NCBI GenBank assembly: GCA_025351355.1
Contig: JANXWC010000063.1
Location: 1 to 51,716, forward strand
DNA: 51,716 nucleotides
Direction of reading: 5' to 3'
From: Hyphomicrobiaceae bacterium
GTDB taxonomy: Bacteria; Pseudomonadota; Alphaproteobacteria; Rhizobiales; Hyphomicrobiaceae
Part shown: piece after piece, positions 17,179-26,471 of the stretch
Numbering within the stretch: the first letter of the stretch is position 1
How the letters are laid out: every line of letters starts with the position of its first letter
Program-made: the position numbers and the translations under genes
The notes under the pieces: model-generated
Seen by the model: the letters and a program-made list of their open reading frames with translations, nothing else
Told to the model about the DNA's origin: nothing
Databases searched by the model: none

Positions 17179-19512
17179 ATGACCGAGCCCATTCCGGCCG
17201 AGAAGGCCAATACGCACCCCGAACTCAGCTTCAGCTTCGGGCTGCACAGGCTGGGCTTCGCCACGCTTCAGCGCCCGTGGTGGGCTGCATTGGTTATTGC
17301 GGCACTGGCCGTCATTGCGGCTTTTGGCCTCGGCCGATTGAAGGTCGACGATAGCCTGTCGGAATTATTCCGCACCAATACAGCCGATTTCCGTCGCTAC
17401 GAAGAAGTTGATAGGCGCTTCCCGTCGACCGAATACGACGTGCTCGTCGTGGTCGAAGGCAAGGACCTGCTCAAGAAGCCGCAGATCGAAGCATTGCGTC
17501 GGGCGTTGATCGATTTGCAGCTGGCCGACGGCGTCAGCGGCGTCGTATCGATGCTGTCGGCGCGCGGCAAACCGGATGCAACTGGTTACCCGCCGCCGAT
17601 CATGCCTGATGATCTGCCGGAAGGTCCAGAGTACGATGCGTTGATCCAGCAGCTGCGCAGCAACGAGATCGTCGCTGGCAAGTTCTTGTCGGCCGATGGC
17701 ACGCTGGCCATGGCGGTGCTGGCACTTGATCGCGGTGTCGTCGCCGACGAAGGCAACAGCGCCGTCATCGGCGGTATCAATGCATTGCTGCGCAAGGAAT
17801 TGGAATCGGCCGGGCTCAAGGTGCAGCTCACCGGCGCGCCGGTCATGCAACTCGAGATCCGCAACGCGGTCGAGCGCGATCAGTTGACTTACAATGGCTT
17901 GGGGCTGGCCTTCGGCGCGGGTATAGCGTGGCTGTTTTTCCGTTCGGCGCGGCTGATGCTGCTGGCGGCCTTGCCGCCGGTGCTGGCAGTGCTGCTGTCG
18001 CTGGGGTTGTTGGGTTGGTCGGGCTTCAAGCTCAATCTGTTCCTCAACGTCATGACGCCGCTGGTGATGGTGATGGGCTTTGCCGATAGCATGCAGATGA
18101 CCTATGCCATCCGCGATCGCCTGCGCGCCGGCGACAGCGCGCGGCAGGCCATCCACTTCGCCGTGCGCGTCGTCGGGCCCGCCTGCGTGATCGCGCACGC
18201 CACCGCGCTGGTCTCGTTCATCGCGTTGATGTTTTCTGATTCCGGTTTGATCCAGACCTTCGGCAAGGCCGGCGCACTCGCCACCTGCGTCTCTTATTTT
18301 GCTGTGCTTGGTGCCATGCCCGCGCTGGCGTTGGCGCTCATCCGCGATCACGATGGCGCGCAGTTGGCCAACACCAGCAGCGACACTGCCATGCAAGCGC
18401 TCGCGAGGTTTGTCGGCGCCATCGTCGATTGGGTGGTGGCGCGCGCGGCCCTCGTTTCGGCGGTCGGCATCGTGCTCGGGATACTCTTCAGTCTCGCGCA
18501 CCTGTCGCTCGTGCCCCGCTATCGCTTGGCCGATCAGGTGCCGGATCGGGAACAGGCGCTGAAGGCGACCGATCGCCTGGACGCGAAATTGACCGGCGCC
18601 AACCCCGTTCACGTGATGATCCGGTTCGGCGCGGCGCAAAGCCTCTATGATGCGGAGACGCTGGGCGTCATTGCCGACGTGCACACTACGATTGAGAGGG
18701 TCGCGGGCCTCGGCAACGTCTGGTCGCTCGACAGCCTCAGGCGCTGGCTCGCCGAATCGGGCGATACCTCGATTGCCACGGTGAAGAAGTATGTCGGCCT
18801 GTTGCCGACGCATTTGGTGCAACGGTTCATCGCCAAGGATGAGAAGTCGGTGCTTGTCACCGGGCGACTGCCGGACATCGACGCCAGCCAGATCCTGCCG
18901 GTCGTAGATCGCCTCGACGCGGCACTGCAGGGCATTCGCCAGCGTCATCCCGGCTACGAGATTTCGGTCACGGGTCTACCGGCGCTCGCGGCTCGAAACA
19001 GCGCCCGCTTGATCACTCAGCTCGACGGCGCACTGTGGGCGGCCATGGCGCTCGTGGCGCTGCTGCTCGGCCTGGTGTTCCGCTCGGCGTTTGTGTCGGT
19101 AATCAGCGTTCTGCCGTCGATGTTCCCGATCGTCGCTTCCGGCACGATCATCTGGGTGATGGGGGGGGGGCTCGAATTTTCCAGCGTTATTGCGCTGGTG
19201 GTGATTTTTGGCCTGGGGGTTGATGCGCTTATCCACTTCCTCAACCGCCTGCATCGTGAGCAGCGCGCAGACGAAGCGCCAGAGCTGGCGATCCGGCGTG
19301 CGCGCGTGCTGGTGGGGCCAGCAATTATCCTCACAACAATCGTGCTGGCGTTTGGCCTGGGCGTCACCATGTTCTCGGGCTTGCCGTCGCTGCGGTTGTT
19401 CGGCCGCGTCTGCGCCATTACGTTGCTCGCATCGCTGGTCGGTGATCTGGTATTCCTGCCGGCAACGGTGGCGTTGGCGCGGCGCTACTGGCCCGTCAAG
19501 GCCGTTGTATAA
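17179..19512 (+). CDS. RND superfamily exporter (MMPL-like)
   Basis: This 777-residue inner-membrane protein of the RND superfamily (COG1033) has about 12 helices. One helix lies near residues 32-52 and is followed by a periplasmic domain from about 55-230. Five helices cover about 230-390, a second periplasmic domain follows to about 610, and the last helices end near 770. Family sequence includes DSLSELFRTN near 58, LVMVMGFADSMQM near 295-307 and its counterpart LVVIFGLGVDALIHFLNRLH near 674-693. Relatives move hydrophobic lipids or hopanoids, but the cargo here is not known. A run of ten G at 19161-19170 lies within the coding sequence and keeps the frame (Met-Gly-Gly-Gly-Leu). Confidence 0.9.
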   Translation: MTEPIPAEKANTHPELSFSFGLHRLGFATLQRPWWAALVIAALAVIAAFGLGRLKVDDSLSELFRTNTADFRRYEEVDRRFPSTEYDVLVVVEGKDLLKKPQIEALRRALIDLQLADGVSGVVSMLSARGKPDATGYPPPIMPDDLPEGPEYDALIQQLRSNEIVAGKFLSADGTLAMAVLALDRGVVADEGNSAVIGGINALLRKELESAGLKVQLTGAPVMQLEIRNAVERDQLTYNGLGLAFGAGIAWLFFRSARLMLLAALPPVLAVLLSLGLLGWSGFKLNLFLNVMTPLVMVMGFADSMQMTYAIRDRLRAGDSARQAIHFAVRVVGPACVIAHATALVSFIALMFSDSGLIQTFGKAGALATCVSYFAVLGAMPALALALIRDHDGAQLANTSSDTAMQALARFVGAIVDWVVARAALVSAVGIVLGILFSLAHLSLVPRYRLADQVPDREQALKATDRLDAKLTGANPVHVMIRFGAAQSLYDAETLGVIADVHTTIERVAGLGNVWSLDSLRRWLAESGDTSIATVKKYVGLLPTHLVQRFIAKDEKSVLVTGRLPDIDASQILPVVDRLDAALQGIRQRHPGYEISVTGLPALAARNSARLITQLDGALWAAMALVALLLGLVFRSAFVSVISVLPSMFPIVASGTIIWVMGGGLEFSSVIALVVIFGLGVDALIHFLNRLHREQRADEAPELAIRRARVLVGPAIILTTIVLAFGLGVTMFSGLPSLRLFGRVCAITLLASLVGDLVFLPATVALARRYWPVKAVV

Positions 19513-19569
19513 CCCGGCGCTTGAATGCCAATCCGTGTCAATTGAGCCAACTACGAAGGATACGTGCCT

Positions 19570-20238
19570 ATGATGACTGTCGAAGAAGCCATCGTCGGCC
19601 GGCGCAGCGTACGCGCCTACGAGAAAAAGGCCGTGCCACGCGAGACGATCGAAAAAATCCTCCGCATCGCCAGCCGCGCGCCATCGGGCACGAACATCCA
19701 GCCCTGGCACGTCTATGTGCTGCAGGGTGCGCGCAAGGACGCGTTGACGGCGGAGCTGTTGGAACTTTCGGCTGCCGGCAAAACGGACAAACGCGAATAC
19801 AACTATTATCCCGAGGAATGGCGTGAGCCTTATTTGTCGCGTCGGCGCGCCTGTGGCTTCGGCCTCTATAAAACCCTCGGCATCGGTCGCAACGACAAGG
19901 TGCGCATGCAGGAGCAGCACGCGCAGAACTGGAAATTTTTTGGCGCGCCGGTGGCGCTGTTCTTCTCGATCGACGGCTATCTTGAGAAGGGCAGCTGGCT
20001 CGATCTCGGCATGTTCGTCCAATCCGTCATGATTGCGGCGCGCGGAGAAGGCTTGGCGACTTGTCCGCAGGCAGCGTTTGCCTATCAACCGGCCACCGTC
20101 AAGCGGATCGTCGGGATACCAGACGCGCAGACGCTGGTTTGCGGCATGTCGCTCGGCTTCGAGGACAAGGGCGATGTCGTCAACAGCTTTGTAACCGTGC
20201 GCGAGCCGATTGAACGCTTCGTGACGTGGCTCGATTAA
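19570..20238 (+). CDS. Nitroreductase family protein
   Basis: This 222-residue FMN-dependent oxidoreductase of the nitroreductase fold reduces nitro groups or related substrates with NAD(P)H. The N-terminal FMN-binding signature is RRSVRAYEKKAVPRE, followed by ILRIASRAPSGTNIQPWHVY. The mid-region has GSWLDLGMFVQSVMIAARGEGLAT and the C-terminus has VCGMSLGFEDKGDVVNSF. The start at 19570 is preceded by GAAGGA at 9 bases. A GTG 6 bases earlier is too close to that site, and the next ATG at 19573 is equally possible. It follows the RND gene by 57 bp. The substrate is unknown. Confidence 0.92.
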   Translation: MMTVEEAIVGRRSVRAYEKKAVPRETIEKILRIASRAPSGTNIQPWHVYVLQGARKDALTAELLELSAAGKTDKREYNYYPEEWREPYLSRRRACGFGLYKTLGIGRNDKVRMQEQHAQNWKFFGAPVALFFSIDGYLEKGSWLDLGMFVQSVMIAARGEGLATCPQAAFAYQPATVKRIVGIPDAQTLVCGMSLGFEDKGDVVNSFVTVREPIERFVTWLD

Positions 20239-20267
20239 ACAGCAGGCTTCGATCAGACCCAGCGCCA

Positions 20268-20759
20268 ATGACCAGTGGTTCAAAAAATCCGGCGCCATCG
20301 CCCAGCCGTTTATTCGTGCGCTGGTTGCTGCAAAAGCGCTGGCGGATGACGCGCGGGCTCACGCTGGGCGGTCAAGTATGCGTTGTCGATGAGCAAAACA
20401 GGGTACTTCTGGTGCGTCACGGCTATCGCCCTGGGTGGCATTTTCCAGGCGGCGGCGTCGAGAAGGGGGAGACAGTGTCGGTGGCGGCGCTGCGTGAACT
20501 CGCGGAAGAAACCGGTGTCATGGCACGAAGTCCGCCGGTGCTGCACGGCATCTTCAACCACGGCGCGGTGTTTCCCGGCGACCACGTGGTGCTCTACGTC
20601 TTGCGGGACTTCACCCGCGCGCCCATTCCCGCCGCTAGTTTTGAAATCGCTGAGCAGGCTTTTTTCGCCCTCGACTCCCTGCCCCAGGCGACCAATGCCG
20701 GCACCCGCCGCCGTCTCGCTGAGATCTTCCAGGGACAGCCGATTGGATATGTGTGGTAA
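20268..20759 (+). CDS. NUDIX hydrolase
   Basis: This 163-residue hydrolase of nucleoside diphosphate-linked compounds has a complete Nudix box, GGVEKGETVSVAALRELAEE and the following TGV (G-x5-E-x7-REUxEExGU), in its middle. The upstream strand TLGGQVCVVDEQNRVLLVRH and PGWHFPGGG fit the fold. The first roughly 35 residues are basic and unrelated to the domain. The ATG at 20268 is favoured, because a longer frame from 20226 would overlap the preceding gene. The stop is one base from the stop of the convergent DUF2062 gene. Substrate is unknown. Confidence 0.92.
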   Translation: MTSGSKNPAPSPSRLFVRWLLQKRWRMTRGLTLGGQVCVVDEQNRVLLVRHGYRPGWHFPGGGVEKGETVSVAALRELAEETGVMARSPPVLHGIFNHGAVFPGDHVVLYVLRDFTRAPIPAASFEIAEQAFFALDSLPQATNAGTRRRLAEIFQGQPIGYVW

Positions 20760-21437
20760 TCACGCTGCCGCTTTGACGATCCGTTGGCGAACGCGTCGCG
20801 CGCCTTCCAGACGATGATTGGCAATAGATCGACGTGTTGAAGCGGCCAACGCAATCATCCGTACGTGTCTTCGTCGGTCGGCACGCTTGAGGGCATGCCG
20901 TACGCCGATATAGGCCAGCGTCGCCGATAGCATTGCCAGCGGCACCGCACCGACAGCCAACGTGGTGAAAGCCGGCAACAGCGTGCGCATACTGCTCATG
21001 GCCGATGGCGGGCTCGCCCAGCTGTGGGCCATCAGGTCGGACAGCATGTCGAGATCGTGCGCGGCATCTGAAACCGGCGTGCCGAGGATGGTCGCACCCA
21101 AGGTGTACGAAGCAATCCAGATCAAAGGATAGGTGACGGGATTGGCCGCGAACGTCGCCACTGCCGCGGTGCCGCGATGGCCGCGAATGAGCCACGCCAA
21201 TCCGGCGGCGGCCAACAATTGAATGCCGGGAATGGGCAACACTGCCACGAATACGCCAGCGGCGGCGCCCAATGCCAGGCTGCGCGGCACGGCGCGCAAG
21301 CGCATCAGCCTGAGTTGGCCATAGCGTAGCGATCGCAACCAAGTTCGGCGCGGCCAAAGCGCGAGGCGCACGCTTTCGCGCAAGGATGGTGGTGCTCGGC
21401 GAGCCATCAGCATGTTCGATAATCCGGGGATCGGCAT
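20760..21437 (-). CDS. DUF2062 domain membrane protein
   Basis: This 225-residue protein carries a DUF2062 domain. The recognisable core is LRLRAVPRSLALGAAAGVFV, then LPIPGIQLLAAAGLAWLIRG and FAANPVTYPLIWIASYTLG (about 48-115). It has three or four hydrophobic helices, with a basic C-terminal tail from about 190. The family has no settled role. In Rhizobiales it often follows the rsh gene, as here (21532-23841 is on the same strand). The start is uncertain, since ATGs at residues 9 and 11 are also possible. Confidence 0.82.
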   Translation of the reverse strand: MPIPGLSNMLMARRAPPSLRESVRLALWPRRTWLRSLRYGQLRLMRLRAVPRSLALGAAAGVFVAVLPIPGIQLLAAAGLAWLIRGHRGTAAVATFAANPVTYPLIWIASYTLGATILGTPVSDAAHDLDMLSDLMAHSWASPPSAMSSMRTLLPAFTTLAVGAVPLAMLSATLAYIGVRHALKRADRRRHVRMIALAASTRRSIANHRLEGARRVRQRIVKAAA

Positions 21438-21531
21438 GATCCCGCAGGACCTATCCCGACTGCATTAGCTGATTTGCGCTCGTTCTGACAGACTTGATCC
21501 CGCCCGAATCAGTGGTCGCGGCGTACATTTC

Positions 21532-23841
21532 TCAACCAAACACACGTTCGGCGGCACTCACTACCGACTGCGCCTTTAGCCCCGCCAGGATGGCGTTCAG
21601 GTGCGTGACGTCGAACACTTCAAGGTTGATAACCATCTCCGTGAAGTCGGTGGCGCGCCGCATCATACGCAACGTATCGATGTTGCCATCCGCCTCACCG
21701 ATGACTTTGGCAACTTTTGCCAGTGTGCCGGGCTCATTAACGACGGTTACCGTAATGCGTGCCGGAAACCGCTCTGGCTTATCCGGGTCCACATCCCAAT
21801 TCACATCGATCCAACGTGCACTTTCGTAGTCCTGCAGGCGTGGCGAATGGATTTGAAAAATACGGATGCCGCCGCCGCCATCGAGCACGCCGACGACGCG
21901 GTCGCCCGGCAGTGCGCCGCCATCTTCCATGGTCACGGGAATATCGTTGTTCAAAGCTCGGATCGGCACACCGCCCACGGGAACTGCCGCGCCATTGCTG
22001 GCCGCCGGGCCGATTGCTGCCGAAGCGCGGACGCCGGGGAGCCGGAACTTGAGCCCTAACCCTTTTGCCAATCCAAACCAGCCCTCGTCAGCTGTAGATT
22101 GCGCGTTGCGCGCCTTGAGGCGTTCGGACACGGCTTTGGATGAGGCAAACACAACGCCTGGGTAGAGCGTCTTGATGACTACGTTGGCGTCGAGTTCGTG
22201 GCGTCCAACGGCAGCCAGCGTTTCGTCGACCGACTTCTGGCTCAATTGGCCGAGCACGCCGCGCAATTGCTCGTCGTCATATTTGACGTTGGCTTTTTCG
22301 GCGGCGGCAACCAGCAAGCGCCGTCCCAGTTCGCAGTATTGACGGCGAGCTGTATCGCGTGTGGCGCGCCGGATCGACGAGCGCGCCCGTCCTGTCACCA
22401 CAATCTGCTCCCACGCTGCAGGCGGGGTCTGGCCTTTGGCGGTGAGGACCTCCACTTCGTCGCCGTTCCGCAATTGCGTCGTCAACGGCATGTGCCGGCC
22501 ATTGATGATGGCGCCGATGCAGTTATTGCCGACATCGGTGTGGACGCCATAGGCAAAATCAATCGGTGTAGCGCCGTGCGGCAGCGCGATAATGCGCCCC
22601 TTCGGCGTAAAGCAGAAAACCTGATCGTGGAACAACTCGAGTTTTGTGTGCTCTAGAAATTCCTCGGCCTTGCTACCGTCCAACAGCGTGCTGGCGTTAC
22701 TGTCCAGCAGAGTGCTCACCATGTGGCGAAGCCAGCGATAGGGATTCTCCTTCGGCGGCGAACTGCCGGCCGAACTCGGGGCCTCGTCATTGGCGACGGC
22801 GGGTTCCAGCCGGTCTTTGTAGAGGGCGTGCGCGGCGATACCCACCTCGGCGACTTCGTGCATGGCGTAGGTGCGGATCTGCATCTCGACGCGCTGATTG
22901 CGCGGACCTGAGATAGTCGTGTGGATGGACTGATAATTGTTTTGTTTAGGCGTGGAGATATAATCCTTGAACCGCCCGGGCACGGTTCGCCAGTGGCTGT
23001 GCGCGATACCGAGCGCGCGATAACAGGTGTCTGGCGTATCGACGAGCACACGGAAGCCGTAGATATCCGACAGCTGCTCCAGGCTAATCTGTTTATTCTG
23101 CATCTTGCGCCAGACGGCGTAAGGCTTTTTTTCACGCCCAGTGACTTCCGCCTTGATACCGGCCTCCAGCAAGCGGGATTTGAGCATCGAACTTATTTCC
23201 TCGACGATCCCTGCGTTGCGCTTGCGCAGGTCCTCGAGCTTGGCGACCAGCGTCGCGTAGGCTTCGGGGTGCAGCCATTTGAAGGACAATTCTTCCAGCT
23301 CTTCGCGGAAACTTTGCATGCCCATGCGGCCCGCGAGAGGCGCATAGATCTCCAGCGTTTCCTCGGCGTTGCGGCGGCGACTTTCAGGCTTGTTATGCTG
23401 CAGCGTGCGCATGTTGTGCAGGCGGTCGGCGAGCTTGACCAACAGCACGCGCACATCCGACGAGATGGCGATCAGCAATTTACGGAAACTCTCGGCCTGC
23501 TGGGCTTTGCGCGAAGCCAGGTCCAGCCGCATGATCTTGGTCAGGCCTTCGACCAGTCCGCCGATTTCCGTGCCGAACGCCTGATCGATTTGCGCCTTGG
23601 TGACACTGGTGTCTTCCACCACGTCATGCAGCAAGGCCGTCGCAATAGTGGCATCGTCGAGCTTGAGGTCGGTGAGAATGGCCGCGACTTCGAGCGGATG
23701 GGAAAAATAGGGGTCACCGTTGTTGCGCTGCAAACCGGCGTGCGCTTTCATCGCGAAAACGTAGGCCTTGTTGAGCAGTGCCTCGTCCGCGGCAGGATTG
23801 TAGTTCAGCACGCGCTCCGTGAGCTCGTACTGCCGCATCAT
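21532..23841 (-). CDS. rsh: Bifunctional (p)ppGpp synthetase/hydrolase (RSH)
   Basis: This 769-residue stringent-response enzyme makes and degrades (p)ppGpp. The hydrolase HD domain holds YFSHPLEVA with His48 and LLHDVVEDT with His72-Asp73. The synthetase domain carries RFKDYISTPKQNNYQSIHTT, whose R-F-K-D is the bifunctional (not RelA-only) signature. A TGS domain near 400-470 (FTPKGRIIALPHGATPIDFAYGVHTD region) and an ACT domain over the last 75 residues (ITVTVVNEPGTLAKVAKVIGEADGN) regulate it. The ATG pair at 23841/23838 is preceded by GAGGC. The order rsh, rpoZ, folK, NYN is common in Rhizobiales and supports the call. Confidence 0.96.
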   Translation of the reverse strand: MMRQYELTERVLNYNPAADEALLNKAYVFAMKAHAGLQRNNGDPYFSHPLEVAAILTDLKLDDATIATALLHDVVEDTSVTKAQIDQAFGTEIGGLVEGLTKIMRLDLASRKAQQAESFRKLLIAISSDVRVLLVKLADRLHNMRTLQHNKPESRRRNAEETLEIYAPLAGRMGMQSFREELEELSFKWLHPEAYATLVAKLEDLRKRNAGIVEEISSMLKSRLLEAGIKAEVTGREKKPYAVWRKMQNKQISLEQLSDIYGFRVLVDTPDTCYRALGIAHSHWRTVPGRFKDYISTPKQNNYQSIHTTISGPRNQRVEMQIRTYAMHEVAEVGIAAHALYKDRLEPAVANDEAPSSAGSSPPKENPYRWLRHMVSTLLDSNASTLLDGSKAEEFLEHTKLELFHDQVFCFTPKGRIIALPHGATPIDFAYGVHTDVGNNCIGAIINGRHMPLTTQLRNGDEVEVLTAKGQTPPAAWEQIVVTGRARSSIRRATRDTARRQYCELGRRLLVAAAEKANVKYDDEQLRGVLGQLSQKSVDETLAAVGRHELDANVVIKTLYPGVVFASSKAVSERLKARNAQSTADEGWFGLAKGLGLKFRLPGVRASAAIGPAASNGAAVPVGGVPIRALNNDIPVTMEDGGALPGDRVVGVLDGGGGIRIFQIHSPRLQDYESARWIDVNWDVDPDKPERFPARITVTVVNEPGTLAKVAKVIGEADGNIDTLRMMRRATDFTEMVINLEVFDVTHLNAILAGLKAQSVVSAAERVFG

Positions 23842-24037
23842 GGTTTGCCTCGTGTGTCGATCACAGGTTCGAACTCGGTTTGGAAATTTAGTGGTTACTC
23901 GCAGTTGATCCGCAATCCGGCCTGAACGCCACATGAAAAGTGATTTTTCCGCAGGAACCCGGCGCATAAAAAATAATGGCGCGCCTTGGCATCGGCGCGC
24001 CATCTGAAATTGAGCGGGGTTGTAGCGGCGATGCGCC

Positions 24038-24463
24038 TCAGCCGCGACCGTTGCCGCCCGGGCCGCCGTTTCCATTCGAAGACGGTTCGGTCGGCGTCAT
24101 GCTTTCCATGCCGCGCAGCAGTTGTTCCTCGGTCATGATATCCACGGTATTGTCGGCGGACTGGTCGTCACGTCCAAGCATCGGACGGCGATCTTGAACC
24201 ATGCGCGGCGCTGCGCCTTCTTCAGGTTCGTCAACTTCGACATTCTTCTGGATTGAATGGATCAAGCCCTCGCGCAGGTCGTCGGCGGGGACCGTACGTT
24301 CGGCGATTTCACGCAGGGCAACGACCGGATTCTTGTCGTTGTCCGGGTCGACGGTCATGGCGGCGCCAGAGGTCAAAGCGCGAGCGCGATGAGCGGCGAC
24401 CAGCACGAGTTCAAAACGATTTGGAACCTTGTCAACGCAATCCTCGACAGTTACTCGTGCCAT
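24038..24463 (-). CDS. rpoZ: RNA polymerase omega subunit
   Basis: This 141-residue omega subunit helps assemble RNA polymerase and, in proteobacteria, forms part of the ppGpp binding site. The N-terminal [30 protein letters not shown] is nearly invariant in alphaproteobacteria (shown here by its first 20 residues [20 protein letters not shown]), and [11 protein letters not shown] follows. A gly-asn-rich tail from about 125 is poorly conserved. It precedes rsh in the same direction with about 196 bp between them, linking the target and the enzyme of the stringent response. Confidence 0.97.
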   Translation of the reverse strand: MARVTVEDCVDKVPNRFELVLVAAHRARALTSGAAMTVDPDNDKNPVVALREIAERTVPADDLREGLIHSIQKNVEVDEPEEGAAPRMVQDRRPMLGRDDQSADNTVDIMTEEQLLRGMESMTPTEPSSNGNGGPGGNGRG

Positions 24464-24662
24464 GTGTCACCTCGTGTTGCCTGGCTTGCGCAGAATGCTT
24501 TGCCAAAGAGTGGTTTGCACAATCGCCTGACTGACTGAATGAGTAGTCTGTTTTAACAAAGGGACGAGAGGACTAAACACTCGCGAAAACGCTGAAAGCC
24601 ACAGGAACGGGCCCATGGTTTTCAGCATCATAGACCATGCGGTCAACAAAATTGCAAGCACG

Positions 24663-25241
24663 TCAGTACGGCAATAGCCGGATAGAGCTGCCTTTGCATC
24701 TCCGCAGACCGCGCATCTGTTGCTTTATCAGCGGCCGTCGCATAAGTTGGTGGATGGTGCATCCCAGTTTTGGGTGCCACCAGTGGGGTGCGATGTCTGC
24801 CAGAGGGGCAAGCACAAAAGCACGGTTTTGCATCTCCGGGTGCGGCAATACCAGTTGGCCGGCCACGCGTCGGCGTCCAGTTCGGCCGATTGCCAGCCGT
24901 GTCGAGATGATATCAATATCAAGGGGGCGCGGCCCCCAATGGCGCCCGAGCCGCCGACCCGCCGCCCTCTCTAGACGTTTGAAAACGCGGAGCAGGGTGG
25001 CGGGCGCCACATTTGACCGTAAGAGAATGGCAGCATTCAGATAAATCGATTGTCGTCCCAAGCCGACAGCTAGTGTCAGATACAGGTCAGATGAGATCTG
25101 GACATAATGTCCCAGCTGGTTTAATGTGTATACAGCTGTCCTAAGTGTTTCTTCCGGCGAGCCCCAATGACCCGTTTGATTGCTCCCAAGTGCAACCAAG
25201 ACGTGTCGACCAGAGTGATAGTAGGGCGAATAGTCGGCCAT
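24663..25241 (-). CDS. folK: Hydroxymethyldihydropterin pyrophosphokinase
   Basis: This 192-residue FolK transfers pyrophosphate from ATP to 6-hydroxymethyl-7,8-dihydropterin in folate synthesis. Family marks are VALGSNQTGHWGSPEETL near 15-32, the catalytic RHWGPRPLDIDII near 99-111, and LPHPEMQNRAFVLAPLADIAP near 131-151. The C-terminus past about 160 is basic and longer than usual. It lies 200 bp upstream of rpoZ on the same strand. The start has no strong ribosome site but the conserved domain begins within 15 residues. Confidence 0.94.
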   Translation of the reverse strand: MADYSPYYHSGRHVLVALGSNQTGHWGSPEETLRTAVYTLNQLGHYVQISSDLYLTLAVGLGRQSIYLNAAILLRSNVAPATLLRVFKRLERAAGRRLGRHWGPRPLDIDIISTRLAIGRTGRRRVAGQLVLPHPEMQNRAFVLAPLADIAPHWWHPKLGCTIHQLMRRPLIKQQMRGLRRCKGSSIRLLPY

Positions 25242-25576
25242 TAAAAATGCAATCTAGTCATAGTGTTGTTTGCTTTCGCGCAGATTTTCTATTACGTAAA
25301 GCGCGATGTCGATGGTGGCGATAGTATGGTCTTGCATGAAGATTGTTTGCGTTCAAATCAAATGAGTTTCCTGATAAGTGGGGTTTTCTAGAGCCAGATT
25401 TGTTGCCATAAGCGAGGGCTGTCGCGACGGTGTCGCGGAACTTTTGCCAAAGAAGGCGGTTCTACATCACACACGGGATTGTAAATCGCAGCTTGGTACG
25501 ACGAACACAGAGTAGCACGCAAAACACAGTTCAATAAAAGCGATTTGAGATCGCTAATTTTAAAGTGGGTGGTTTC
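25242..25576. other. AT-rich divergent promoter region, folK / NYN
   Basis: This 335-bp gap is clearly more AT-rich than the rest of the window and must carry promoters for both neighbours. A 6-base hairpin AGCGAT/ATCGCT at 25539-25555 sits about 20 bases upstream of the NYN start. No gene or repeat was recognised. Confidence 0.5.
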
Positions 25577-26272
25577 ATGCATTTTTATCAAACTGAAAGA
25601 ATTGCTATTTTTGTTGATGGCGCTAATCTTTATGCGACAGCAAAAGCACTGGGTTTCGATGTCGATTATAAGAAATTGCTGAATTTATTTAGAGTTAAGG
25701 GGCAATTGGTGCGGGCGTTGTACTATACCGCGCTCGCGGAAGACCAAGAATACTCGTCGATCAGGCCGTTAGTAGACTGGCTTGATTACAACGGTTTTAC
25801 GATGGTGACAAAACCGACCAAGGAATTCACCGATAGTCTTGGTCGTCGTAAGATCAAGGGTAATATGGATATTGAATTGACCGTCGACGCCATGCGCATG
25901 GCCGATGTTGTTGATCATATTGTGCTTTTTACAGGTGATGGCGATTTCCGCGCGTTGGTCGCTGCTTTGCAGCTCAAGGGGAAACGCGTTAGCGTGATCT
26001 CTACGCTGCAGACGCAGCCCGCAATGGTTGCTGACGAACTGCGCAGACAAGCCGATCAGTTCATCGATATCGCAGATCTCGAGTCCTCGATTTGCAGAGA
26101 TGGCGGTCGCCCGCCTGTTCGGGAACAAGTCGAAACATTACCGCCACCACCAGTTGTTGAGCGTCGAGCATCGGCCGCGGCGCCGCGCACGACGACACGG
26201 CGGAGTGTGCCAGTGAGTGGTCCGGTGTCTGCTAGCACACTCGATTTTCCCGACTCTGGAGATACAAAGTAA
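25577..26272 (+). CDS. LabA-like NYN domain protein
   Basis: This 231-residue protein has a NYN domain of the LabA/DUF88 type, a PIN-like fold that often cleaves RNA. The domain fills about residues 1-165. Acidic residues that would bind metal are in IFVDGANLY near 10-18, KGNMDIELTVDAM near 93-105 and LFTGDGDFRALV near 117-128. A C-terminal tail of about 60 residues is rich in Pro, Arg, Ala and Ser and looks disordered. Codons near the start are richer in A/T than those of its neighbours. It diverges from folK, a conserved neighbour in Rhizobiales. The role in these bacteria is unsettled. Confidence 0.9.
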   Translation: MHFYQTERIAIFVDGANLYATAKALGFDVDYKKLLNLFRVKGQLVRALYYTALAEDQEYSSIRPLVDWLDYNGFTMVTKPTKEFTDSLGRRKIKGNMDIELTVDAMRMADVVDHIVLFTGDGDFRALVAALQLKGKRVSVISTLQTQPAMVADELRRQADQFIDIADLESSICRDGGRPPVREQVETLPPPPVVERRASAAAPRTTTRRSVPVSGPVSASTLDFPDSGDTK

Positions 26273-26471
26273 TTGAGCAATTCTTGATTTATTAGATGGC
26301 ATCATTGAGAATTGGACGTTGGTGGGATTTGCCTGGATCTGGTGACGTTGTTTTCAGGGGCTCCGCAAGGCCTGGAAATCGACCATGTGTGTGTCCCATT
26401 TTCCTGTGAATTAGCCCGGCATAACAAAGAGCGAAGGTCGTTGCTCGGCTATTCAAAAACCGGGACGGATC

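Noticed and set aside
17365-18948. Open frame of about 527 codons on the minus strand opposite the RND exporter
   Set aside because: It is antisense to a clear membrane protein, with unusual composition and no domain.
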